A stretch of DNA of 64,000 nucleotides, from contig NZ_JADYWL010000001.1 of NCBI RefSeq assembly GCF_015864825.1, positions 124,001 through 188,000 of the forward strand, given 5' to 3'. This document shows, piece by piece, positions 15,949 to 23,672 of the stretch; the first letter of the stretch is position 1, and every line of letters begins with the position of its first letter. Under the pieces are notes generated by a model. That model ran no database searches. It had not been told where the DNA came from and worked only from the letters and a program-made list of their open reading frames with translations. Position numbers and translations under genes: made by a program. This DNA comes from Psychrobacter sp. NZS113. Lineage in GTDB: Bacteria; Pseudomonadota; Gammaproteobacteria; Pseudomonadales; Moraxellaceae.

Positions 15949-17970
15949 ATGATCGAATTTAAAGACGTTGGTGTTCGCCGTGATGGTCGTGAATTGTTTG
16001 CAGGTGCGAGCTTCCAGCTACATCCGGGTCACAAGGTTGGCTTAACAGGCAATAATGGCACAGGCAAATCTACTTTGTTCGCTTTATTACTAACGCGAAT
16101 GGGTACGGGTGATACTGAAGTTACCCTTGATAAGGGCGAAGTGAGCATTCCTGATAGCTGGCATGTGGCACATATGGCGCAGGAAGTTGGCGCGACTAAG
16201 CAGACGGCCATTGATTATGTATTAAGTGGTGATGAGCAGTGGTATGAGATTAATGCTTCACTAAATGATTTGAGTAGTGTCAGTGATGAGCAGATTGGCA
16301 TATTGCATCAGCAGTTTGATGAAATTGACGGCTATCGTACGCCCACCAAAGCTGCGCAAATTATGGCGGGTTTGGGTTTCAATACCAATCAGCATGAGCT
16401 ACCAGTAGAAGGTTTTTCGGGTGGTTGGCGTATGCGTCTAAACCTTGCCAAAACTTTGATGAGCCGTGCGGATCTTATGTTACTCGATGAGCCAACCAAC
16501 CATTTGGATTTGGATGCGATCCTTTGGCTAGAGACTTGGATCAATGCTTTTATGGGTCTCGTGATTGTTATCTCGCATGACCAAGCATTTTTGGATGCGA
16601 CGGTTGGTCATATTCTTCATGTAGAACAACAAAAAATCACCCTGTATACAGGTAACTATCAGCAGTTCATTCGTACTCGTCATGAGCGTATGGCACAGCA
16701 GCAGCAAGCGTTTGAGAAGCAAGAAGCGACCAAAGCACATTTGGATGACTTTATTCGTCGTTTCCGTGCCAAAGCCAGTAAAGCTAAACAGGCTCAGAGC
16801 CGTATCAAGCAACTTGAGCGTATGGCAGAGTTGTCACCAATGATGGCGGACAACCCGTTCTCATTCCGCTTCTACGAGCCAGCCAATATGAGCTCACCGC
16901 TGATTGAGCTGACAAAAGCAGATATTGGTTATAGTGACGTACCACTGCTGCATAATGCCAATGTACAGGTGACGCCAGATACGCGTCTTGGCCTGCTGGG
17001 TATGAATGGTGCAGGTAAGTCAACACTGATTAAGGCATTGGTTGGCGAGCTTGGTGTATTAACCGGCACGTATCGTATGTCTGATACGCTGAAACTGGGC
17101 TATTTTAACCAGCATCAAATGGACATCTTAGATGCCAAGGCAACACCGATAGAGATGCTGCGTCGTCTAGCAGGCAAGACGTCTGATGCGATGCTACGTT
17201 CATTTTTAGGTAGCTTTGACTTCCGTGGTGATCGTATTGACACCCCAAGCGAGCTGTTCTCAGGTGGTGAGCGTGCACGTTTGACGCTAGCGTTGATTGT
17301 CTGGCAGCGCCCGAACGTGCTGGTTCTAGATGAGCCAACCAACCATTTAGATTTGCAAATGCGTCAAGCACTGACCATCGCACTACAAGGCTTTGAAGGG
17401 GCAGTGGTCTTGGTCTCGCATGATCGTGAATTGATAGCTAACGTTTGCGATGAGCTGTATTTGGTACATGACGGTATTATCGAAGAGTTCGATGGTGATA
17501 TCGGTGACTATGGCAAATGGTTAGCAGAAAAGCGTAAGCAAGAGAATTCATCAGATAAAAACACTGGTAAGAAAAAAAGTAAAAAAGAGAGCAAGAAGTT
17601 CGTTTCACGTGAAACAAATACCAGTCAAGCGAATAACAGTACGTCTACTACTTCATCAAAGAGTAAAGCTGCTGAACCTACACTAAGTAAAGAAGAGCAG
17701 CGTAAGTTAGCGGCTGAACAACGCAAACTTACTGCTCCTATTCGCCGTGAGATAGAAGATACAGAAAAGCTATTGGCTAAAATTGATAAGCAGCTTGTGA
17801 CGCTAGAAGAGAAGCTTGCTGATACCACGCTTTATGAAGAAAAGCGAAAGTCAGACTTGCTTGTTCTGCTTAATGAGCAAACAGCACTACAACAGCAGCA
17901 TAGTAATAACGAAGAGAAACTATTGCTATCGATGACGACGTTAGAGGAAATAGAATCTGCTGCCAAGTAG
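15949..17970 (+). CDS. yheS: ABC-F family ATPase YheS
   Basis: Soluble ATP-binding protein with two ABC domains and no membrane part; ABC-F proteins act on ribosomes. The 673-aa protein has Walker A GNNGTGKST and GMNGAGKST, signatures FSGGWRMRLNLA and FSGGERARLTLA, and two LLDEPTNHLDL-type Walker B motifs. Between them is the linker with FRAKASKAKQAQSRIKQLERM. Wording of the motifs and domain order fit E. coli YheS better than EttA or Uup. The C-terminal 140 residues form a charged coiled-coil extension. The stretch coding for VSRET (17601-17616) is a near-perfect parS site. Confidence 0.93.
   Translation: MIEFKDVGVRRDGRELFAGASFQLHPGHKVGLTGNNGTGKSTLFALLLTRMGTGDTEVTLDKGEVSIPDSWHVAHMAQEVGATKQTAIDYVLSGDEQWYEINASLNDLSSVSDEQIGILHQQFDEIDGYRTPTKAAQIMAGLGFNTNQHELPVEGFSGGWRMRLNLAKTLMSRADLMLLDEPTNHLDLDAILWLETWINAFMGLVIVISHDQAFLDATVGHILHVEQQKITLYTGNYQQFIRTRHERMAQQQQAFEKQEATKAHLDDFIRRFRAKASKAKQAQSRIKQLERMAELSPMMADNPFSFRFYEPANMSSPLIELTKADIGYSDVPLLHNANVQVTPDTRLGLLGMNGAGKSTLIKALVGELGVLTGTYRMSDTLKLGYFNQHQMDILDAKATPIEMLRRLAGKTSDAMLRSFLGSFDFRGDRIDTPSELFSGGERARLTLALIVWQRPNVLVLDEPTNHLDLQMRQALTIALQGFEGAVVLVSHDRELIANVCDELYLVHDGIIEEFDGDIGDYGKWLAEKRKQENSSDKNTGKKKSKKESKKFVSRETNTSQANNSTSTTSSKSKAAEPTLSKEEQRKLAAEQRKLTAPIRREIEDTEKLLAKIDKQLVTLEEKLADTTLYEEKRKSDLLVLLNEQTALQQQHSNNEEKLLLSMTTLEEIESAAK
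17601..17616. promoter_or_regulatory. parS-like ParB-binding site 3, inside yheS
   Basis: CGTTTCACGTGAAACA matches the parS consensus TGTTTCACGTGAAACA at 15 of 16 positions. It encodes VSRET in the low-complexity linker between the second ABC domain and the C-terminal coiled coil of YheS, a place where codon content is free to vary. Confidence 0.75.
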
Positions 17971-18049
17971 AGGAGGTTATATATATAGAACTGCAACCAG
18001 AAGGTTTAAGTGTTTGCTCAGCAGTTTTTAAATTATATAAGCAGGCATA

Positions 18050-18079
18050 AAAAAGGGAGAGCTAACGCTCTCCCTTTTT
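18050..18079. terminator. Bidirectional terminator yheS / rlpA-like
   Basis: AAAAAGGGAGAGC and GCTCTCCCTTTTT are perfect 13-bp arms with a TAAC loop. It lies between two convergent genes. Confidence 0.93.
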
Positions 18080-18085
18080 ATTACA

Positions 18086-18448
18086 TTATTCCTTACGGTA
18101 TTTACCATCACCATAAGAGAGTATTTCCATTGTCGTCGTGCACAATTGACAGTTTATTTGACCAGCAGCAGCTTTTGATAAATCAAGAATACGGCCTCGA
18201 ATAAAAGGTCCTCTATCAGTGATTTTTACGATGACGCTCTGCTTTGTCTTTTGATTGGTTACTTGTACCTTCGTGCCGAACGGTAACGTGCGATGTGCAG
18301 CGGTCAATGAGTTCATGTTGAAGATACTACCACTAGCCGTACGTTTCCCATGAAACTTGCTGCCGTAATAACTGGTGTTGCCAGCGAAAACAGTGGTACT
18401 AAGCAGTAGTGATAAAGCGATAACCAAAGACTTGATTAAATAAGACAT
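18086..18448 (-). CDS. RlpA-like double-psi beta-barrel protein
   Basis: A 120-aa exported protein with signal peptide LVIALSLLLSTTVFAGN and a domain with the RlpA pattern: TSYYGSKFHGKRTASGSIFN, LTAAHRTLPFGTKVQVTN, VKITDRGPFIRGRILDLSKAAA. RlpA proteins are septal-ring lytic transglycosylases or cell-wall binding proteins. This one has only the barrel domain and no SPOR domain, so septal targeting is not indicated. Two cysteines near the C-terminus (NCQLC) form a CxxC-like pair. AAAGG lies 7 nt before the ATG. Confidence 0.88.
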   Translation of the reverse strand: MSYLIKSLVIALSLLLSTTVFAGNTSYYGSKFHGKRTASGSIFNMNSLTAAHRTLPFGTKVQVTNQKTKQSVIVKITDRGPFIRGRILDLSKAAAGQINCQLCTTTMEILSYGDGKYRKE

Positions 18449-19145
18449 TTAATACCTTTAAGCAATTAATAAAATAGACAGATACTCTTGCCTACGTTAT
18501 CTATACTCCCTATGAGTATGAATAATAGAGGGATTTTACAAGAGGGAGCTTGTCATATTATTACTGCCGTGTAAAAAACTCATCAGGTCAAATACCTGTT
18601 TTTTAAAGAGAAATACATATTTTTCAGCAGAAATAACGACGATATAAGAGCTGAAAAGAACCTTATGAAGAGTGATTCTCATAAAGAAGCCGACAAAGTA
18701 TTGGAAAACCACTAATACAATATTAATAGGTAATATATAAAGACTAAATCTATCGATATAGCATAATTAACGTTATGGAAGTCTGAATAAAAATAACTAA
18801 TATAATGTAAATAAACATTGCTATATTATTACTGCTTTGTATATCGTGAAAAATTAAACAATATTCTGGAATATCTATCAAAAATACTCAAAATAAATTT
18901 TATTGTACTATTGGTCAGCGTATCTTCTACCATTTTCTATCCGGCATTATAGGGCACTGAAGAACTACTTGTTTGATAGCAAAAAAGAGGTAGGTATTAT
19001 TCGATGTGATAAATTCTACTCATGCTTGTGATTACTAAGTTACCATTGTAAAAGATAATGAAAAATTTACTTACAAATGTGTTGCACTATAGTTGGTTTG
19101 ACAGTATTATCTGCACCAAACAAATATCAGTCATTGAGATCATGT
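18449..19145. other. Long AT-rich intergenic region before the Bor genes
   Basis: About 700 bp without a credible gene. It includes the promoter side of the rlpA-like gene. A small hairpin at about 18580-18605 (CAGG, 7-nt loop, CCTG, six T) is a possible terminator on the plus strand for an unseen short transcript. Nothing else stands out. Confidence 0.4.
19082..19110 (+). promoter_or_regulatory. Possible sigma-70 promoter of the bor-like pair
   Basis: TTGCAC, a 17-bp spacer and TATTAT lie about 35 bp before the first Bor-like start. The match is moderate and untested. Confidence 0.35.
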
Positions 19146-19445
19146 ATGAAGAAAATAGTTGCTGTGGCACTTCTCGCTGTTCTGACATCAGGATGTGCAA
19201 CCCAAAATTATCTTGTGTCATCATCAGAAGCACCAAGTGCTTCAGTAAAACCATCTGCTGAAAAAATGCAGACGTTTTTCGTGAGTGGCTTAGGACAAGA
19301 AAAAGAGATTGACGCTGCCCAAGTCTGCCAAGGACAACAAAATGTTGCCAGTATCCAGACACAATCCAACTTTATTAACGTTGTACTAGGTTTTGTCTCT
19401 AATGGCATTTATACCCCTCGTCAAGTCCGTGTTTACTGCAAGTAA
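19146..19445 (+). CDS. Bor-family lipoprotein (copy 1)
   Basis: A 99-aa lipoprotein with signal MKKIVAVALLAVLTSGCA and the Bor-family core: TFFVSGLGQEKEIDAAQVC, then FINVVLGFVSNGIYTPRQV and a final cysteine (VYCK). The family includes the lambda Bor protein and Iss, outer-membrane lipoproteins linked to serum survival; the mechanism is not clear. The ATG at 19146 is chosen because it begins a proper lipoprotein signal; the frame runs further upstream without one. A paralogue follows nine bases after the stop, so the two form an operon. Confidence 0.85.
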   Translation: MKKIVAVALLAVLTSGCATQNYLVSSSEAPSASVKPSAEKMQTFFVSGLGQEKEIDAAQVCQGQQNVASIQTQSNFINVVLGFVSNGIYTPRQVRVYCK

Positions 19446-19454
19446 GGAATAACT

Positions 19455-19748
19455 ATGAAAAAACTATTAACAACGGCATTGATGGGTTCAGTATTGTTGG
19501 CATCAGGTTGTGCGACTCAAACAGGTCTTATCCAACCAACCCAAAAGATTGTCCCAGAGTATACTAAGTCACAGACTTTCTTTATTGGTGGTATTGGGCA
19601 AGCGCAAACTGTCAATGCTGGTGAAGTATGCGGCGGCGCTCAAAACGTTGCCAAAGTACAAACTGTACAAGAGGCTAAAGACATCGCGCTAGGCTTAGTG
19701 ACTTTTGGTATTTATACGCCTCGTACTGCCAAAGTTTTCTGCCGATAA
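19455..19748 (+). CDS. Bor-family lipoprotein (copy 2)
   Basis: A 97-aa paralogue of the preceding gene. It has lipoprotein signal MKKLLTTALMGSVLLASGCA, core TFFIGGIGQAQTVNAGEVC, GGAQNVAKV and ALGLVTFGIYTPRTAKVFC. It is closer to the lambda Bor wording than copy 1. AAGGA lies 7 nt before ATG. The pair keeps the two conserved cysteines (mid-protein and last-but-one residue). A tandem duplication that has since diverged is the simplest reading. A perfect terminator follows. Confidence 0.87.
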   Translation: MKKLLTTALMGSVLLASGCATQTGLIQPTQKIVPEYTKSQTFFIGGIGQAQTVNAGEVCGGAQNVAKVQTVQEAKDIALGLVTFGIYTPRTAKVFCR

Positions 19749-19813
19749 GATAACGTATCAGTATATTGCTAATACTGCTTATGTATTAGTTAACGAATAA
19801 TTAAGCCTTTGAT

Positions 19814-19847
19814 AAAAAGAGCAAACAGCGACTGTTTGCTCTTTTTT
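19814..19847 (+). terminator. Terminator of the Bor-like operon
   Basis: AAAAAGAGCAAACAG and CTGTTTGCTCTTTTT are perfect 15-bp arms with a CGA loop. Confidence 0.93.
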
Positions 19848-20057
19848 ATGTCCAAATAGTCAAACAATTGCTTAAAGCAAGCTAACATTTCATCAATAAT
19901 GATCAATATCAATGATGCTAGAATCAAAGTAGAGTATGCTTATATACATACAATGAGTTATTTCTATAATGGGCAGGCAGTACCTAAATGCTAATTCGAT
20001 TTGAGTACTTTCTATTGTGTACATAACATAAGAGCTGAGATGGTAAGGACTAATAAC

Positions 20058-21059
20058 ATGGCAGAGAAAAACTACTATGACATTTTAGGGGTCAAAAAAG
20101 ACGCCTCAGACGCCGATATCAAAAAAAAATACCGCAAGCTCGTTCGTCAATATCACCCTGATGTCAGCGATCATCCAGATGCTGATAACAAGATTGCGGA
20201 GATTAATAATGCTTACGAGACCATCAGAGACAAAGACAAGCGTGCTGAATATGACGCCATGCTAGACAATCCTTTTGCAGGTCAAGCTGGTGCTGGTGGC
20301 TTCGGTGGTCAATCTACAAGTGGTGGTCAGGGTGGATTCCGTTGGGAAGATGTCAAAGACCAGTTCGGTGATGGTGAAGCCTATGGCGATGGTGGTTTTC
20401 GCTTCGATGATATTTTTTCAGCATTTGGTCATGGCGCGCGTGGCTCAACTAATGGTCAAACTGGTGGACAATCACAACGTGGCGGTTTTGGGTCGCAAGA
20501 TAGCAAAGGTCAAGACCAACATGCAGAGATTACGGTTGATTTGGCCTCGGTCTATAATGGTGACGATTACAGTATCAAATTAAACGTACCAGTTCGTCAG
20601 ACTAATGGCAGCGTAGATTATGATAATAAAACGCTCAAAATTAAAATTCCTAAAGGCATCACTGATGGCAAACAGATTCGCCTAGCAGGACAGGGTGCGG
20701 CGGGTGCTGGTCGTGGTAAAAATGGTGATTTGTTCCTAAAAGTCAAAATTCTGCATGCAGACAATATCAGGATAGAAGGTGCTGATGTCTATCAGACTGT
20801 CAATATAGCGCCATGGGAAGCAGCTTTGGGCGAAAAAATAACGGTCACTACGCCTGCAGGTAAGCTTGGCGTGACCATTCCTAAAAACAGTAAATCTGGC
20901 AGCAATCTACGATTAAAAGGTAAAGGTATTCCAGCCAAGCAAGTAGGTGATTTATATTTGACCCTGAATATTGTTAATCCTGATATCAATACTGAGGCGG
21001 CTAGCCAAGCTTATGAGCAATTAAAACAAGCCTTTGCCGAGACGACTATAGAGCGCTAA
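20058..21059 (+). CDS. cbpA: Curved DNA-binding protein CbpA (class II DnaJ)
   Basis: DnaK co-chaperone and nucleoid-associated DnaJ homologue. The 333-aa protein has a J-domain with HPD at residues 33-35, a Gly-rich linker, no zinc-finger region, and the C-terminal binding domains (IPKGITDGKQIRLAGQG, GDLFLKVKI, PWEAALGEKITV). The start at 20058 has AAGGAC 8 nt upstream and gives the usual N-terminus (MAEKNYYDILGV). The modulator gene cbpM follows after a stretch of 13-bp tandem repeats. Confidence 0.93.
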   Translation: MAEKNYYDILGVKKDASDADIKKKYRKLVRQYHPDVSDHPDADNKIAEINNAYETIRDKDKRAEYDAMLDNPFAGQAGAGGFGGQSTSGGQGGFRWEDVKDQFGDGEAYGDGGFRFDDIFSAFGHGARGSTNGQTGGQSQRGGFGSQDSKGQDQHAEITVDLASVYNGDDYSIKLNVPVRQTNGSVDYDNKTLKIKIPKGITDGKQIRLAGQGAAGAGRGKNGDLFLKVKILHADNIRIEGADVYQTVNIAPWEAALGEKITVTTPAGKLGVTIPKNSKSGSNLRLKGKGIPAKQVGDLYLTLNIVNPDINTEAASQAYEQLKQAFAETTIER

Positions 21060-21064
21060 TGGCG

Positions 21065-21129
21065 ATGCTTGGTAATAGCGCTTAGTAACAGTGCTTAGTA
21101 ACAGTGCTTAGTAACAGTGCTTAGTAACA
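21065..21129 (+). repeat. 13-bp tandem repeat between cbpA and cbpM
   Basis: Unit GTGCTTAGTAACA occurs in four head-to-tail copies at 21078-21129 (the first with one change), preceded by a degenerate fifth copy at 21065-21077. It begins six bases after the cbpA stop. As a short tandem array it may vary in copy number between strains and could affect cbpM expression. Confidence 0.9.
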
Positions 21130-21202
21130 ATCAGACACCACTGCAATAGAGATGAAGACCATACGATAACGATGAAATAAAGCGCAAACGAGGATAATAG
21201 CT

Positions 21203-21526
21203 ATGAAACACTCGCCTGAATTGACCGACATTATCATGAGCTTAGATGAGCTAGTATCTGCCTGTGGCCAAGAGCGCCAATGGGTCATCGAATTGATTGA
21301 AGAAAATATTATTGAATATGATGTGCCAGAACGTGAGCAGTTTACTGGTTATCAGCTGACGACCGTGCGCCGTGCCTCACGACTTAGCCGCGACTTTGAA
21401 GCCAGTGTCCCTGCGATTGGTTTAATACTTGAGCTGTTAGATGAAGTGGAGCAGTTACGCCAATTAAAACGCCAACTAGATCTGCAAGCACCAGTGATTG
21501 AAGTGGATATTCACCATCTAAAGTAG
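21203..21526 (+). CDS. cbpM: Chaperone modulator CbpM
   Basis: Small MerR-like protein that binds the CbpA J-domain and inhibits its co-chaperone and DNA-binding activity. The 107-aa protein has the family pattern: a short helix-turn-helix-like N-terminus (MSLDELVSACGQERQWVIEL), IEYDVPEREQFTGYQLTTVRRASRLSRD-type sequence and a C-terminal leucine-rich helix (LILELLDEVEQLRQLKRQL). AGGA lies 9 nt before the ATG. Its place directly after cbpA supports the call. Confidence 0.9.
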   Translation: MKHSPELTDIIMSLDELVSACGQERQWVIELIEENIIEYDVPEREQFTGYQLTTVRRASRLSRDFEASVPAIGLILELLDEVEQLRQLKRQLDLQAPVIEVDIHHLK

Positions 21527-21568
21527 TCGAATTAATAGTAAAAAATAGCCGATAAAACAGAGCCAATA

Positions 21569-21602
21569 AAAAAGGGCCTCAATGATAAATTGGGCCCTTT
21601 TT
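21569..21602. terminator. Bidirectional terminator cbpM / sstT
   Basis: AAAAAGGGCC and GGCCCTTTTT arms, extended inward by CAA/TTG, between convergent genes. Confidence 0.88.
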
Positions 21603-21637
21603 ATTTTCTCTATTTATAGCGTTTGGTTTTCTATAAA

Positions 21638-22840
21638 TTAACGAGAATACGTCGGATCAGCTGCTGCTGTGAATAGTACATCTGTTGACGAGTTCAGTGC
21701 TGTTTCTGCCGAATCTTGTATTACCCCGATGATAAAGCCAATCGCAACTACTTGCATAGCGATGTCATTTGGAATGTTGAATAAGCTAGCAGCTAGTGGA
21801 ATCAGTAGCAATGAGCCACCAGCGACACCAGAGGCTCCGCAAGCACTGATGGTTGCGACCAGGCTCAGTAGCAGCGCTGATGCAAAGCTCACTTCGATAC
21901 CTAAAGTATGCGCCGCTGCAAGCGTTAAGACGTTAATCGTAATCGCTGCACCTGCCATATTGATAGTGGCACCTAGTGGAATAGTCACAGAGTAAGTGTC
22001 TTCATGCAGACCTAATTTGCGAGCAAGGTTCATATTCACTGGAATATTGGCTGCTGAACTGCGAGTGAAGAAAGCCGTAATACCTGATTCACGTAGGCAT
22101 CTAAATACTAGTGGATAAGGGTTTTTACCCGTTTTGACCAGCACGATAAGAGGGTTGGCGACCAACGCAATAAATAGCATACAGCCGATGAGCACCATCA
22201 AGATACGTGCATAACCTGCCAAAGAAGCAAAGCCTGTTTCAGCGACGGTATTTGCGACCAAACCCAAGATACCGAAAGGTGCTAGCGCAATGATCCATTT
22301 GACCACTTGCGAGATCGCATCAGAAAAGTCACTGACCACTGTCCGCGCAGTATCACTGGCTTGACGTAGCGCAAAACCGATGATGATGGCCCATGCCAGA
22401 ATACCAATATAATTGGCTTCAGCGATGGCATTGATAGGATTGGCCACCAAGTTCATCAGTAAGTTGGTCAATACGGCTTCTAAGTTGGCTGGTGGTACTT
22501 GCTCAATCGTCGCATTTATTAAGACTAAGTTAGTCGGGAATAAAAAGCTGGCACCTACCGCGGTCAGTGCAGCCAAAAAAGTGCCGAACATATACATGAT
22601 AAGTACGGGTTTGACATAAACTTTGTTACCGCTACGGTGTTGGCTGATAGCAGCCATGACCAAAATAAATACCAGTATCGGAGCAACGGCTTTTAGCGCG
22701 CCTACAAACAGCGTACCCAATAATCCCAATGCAATACCGATTCCTGGTGCTAGCCAACCAATCAATACTCCTAGAATTAAACCAATAATAATGAGCGGCA
22801 CTAGCCCTATACGCTGGTACATCGCAATTAGTGAACGCAT
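21638..22840 (-). CDS. sstT: Serine/threonine:sodium symporter SstT
   Basis: Inner-membrane sodium-coupled importer for serine and threonine, of the dicarboxylate/amino acid:cation symporter family. The 400-aa protein has eight or more hydrophobic segments, two re-entrant-type regions ([19 protein letters not shown] and [20 protein letters not shown]) and [17 protein letters not shown], as in SstT and GltP transporters. GAGGA lies 8-9 nt upstream of the ATG. It is a single-gene unit. Confidence 0.95.
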   Translation of the reverse strand: MRSLIAMYQRIGLVPLIIIGLILGVLIGWLAPGIGIALGLLGTLFVGALKAVAPILVFILVMAAISQHRSGNKVYVKPVLIMYMFGTFLAALTAVGASFLFPTNLVLINATIEQVPPANLEAVLTNLLMNLVANPINAIAEANYIGILAWAIIIGFALRQASDTARTVVSDFSDAISQVVKWIIALAPFGILGLVANTVAETGFASLAGYARILMVLIGCMLFIALVANPLIVLVKTGKNPYPLVFRCLRESGITAFFTRSSAANIPVNMNLARKLGLHEDTYSVTIPLGATINMAGAAITINVLTLAAAHTLGIEVSFASALLLSLVATISACGASGVAGGSLLLIPLAASLFNIPNDIAMQVVAIGFIIGVIQDSAETALNSSTDVLFTAAADPTYSR

Positions 22841-23164
22841 CTATACATCCTCGATTTAGTCAATACTCCAAATTATTTATAAACAGTTACCGCATTAACC
22901 TTGCTTGAAATACGCAGTGTACGCTCGGCTGCTTGGCCGCCATTTTGAAATAATTCGACTGTAAATAAGACGTTTATAGTGAAAACAGAAAAATAATCGA
23001 AGGATGGTAGCATTTTTTAGGATAAGCGCCTACCTTTACCACGAACTGGCATAGGCGAAACAGGTGAAGGTAGAGACTTAATATGAGTCAAATTAACGCA
23101 TATTCTCTGATGAGAAGTCACATTTTTATAAGAAATGAGGAGGTGTTAGGGCGCAGGCTGCAAC
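22841..23164. other. Intergenic region sstT promoter side / holC 3' side
   Basis: Holds the presumed sstT promoter. I see no clear terminator for holC and no gene. Confidence 0.4.
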
Positions 23165-23665
23165 TTAAACTTTGAAATGAGTCAGCTCATAGCCTAATTG
23201 TTGATAGGCTTTATACTTATTACGACCTTCTTGAACACTGGTCGCATCAGGTTTTATCAGCTCAAGCACTCGAGTTGGTTGCGCATTACTGGTCGCTGCC
23301 ATAAAGGTATTCACGGGACGTATCGTAGTATTGAGTACGATTCCCTTAAAATCGGCTGGCATATAATTGCCAAGTAGCACAGGTGCTAGCGATTGGTTAT
23401 CAGTGTTGGCAATAGCAGCATCCACATCGGTGCCTTCAGGGTCAGTACCTTGCGTACCCGTATCCAAAAGACACTGATGTGGTATAAAGCTCGTGGCCTC
23501 TTGTGCCCATAGCGCCTCATCAAGCATCGACAGTAACGCATCATCTTCGACAAGAATCAGCAGTGACTGCGTGCTTTTATTGAGCGCCGTTTGGGTCAAT
23601 TGACAAATAAAGCCCAAGAAATCTTGGGCTTTATTCTCGCTTAATACATAAAAGCTAATCTTCAT
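23165..23665 (-). CDS. holC: DNA polymerase III subunit chi
   Basis: Clamp-loader accessory subunit that binds SSB and psi. The 166-aa protein keeps the family ends: MKISFYVLSENKAQDFLGFICQL-type start, an ALWAQEATSFIPH segment, the conserved PVLLGNYMPADFKGIVLNTT region and NKYKAYQQLGYELTHFK near the end. A Thr/Asp-rich insert lies between residues 67 and 90. It begins 7 bp after the pepA stop on the same strand, the pepA-holC order seen in many gammaproteobacteria. Confidence 0.92.
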   Translation of the reverse strand: MKISFYVLSENKAQDFLGFICQLTQTALNKSTQSLLILVEDDALLSMLDEALWAQEATSFIPHQCLLDTGTQGTDPEGTDVDAAIANTDNQSLAPVLLGNYMPADFKGIVLNTTIRPVNTFMAATSNAQPTRVLELIKPDATSVQEGRNKYKAYQQLGYELTHFKV

Positions 23666-23672
23666 AAAACGC

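Noticed and set aside
18010..18204. 64-codon frame crossing the yheS/rlpA terminator
   Set aside because: It reads straight through a strong bidirectional terminator and into the antisense of the rlpA-like gene.
21065..21129. CRISPR-like array
   Set aside because: Units are only 13 bp and directly adjacent without spacers, so this is a simple tandem repeat.
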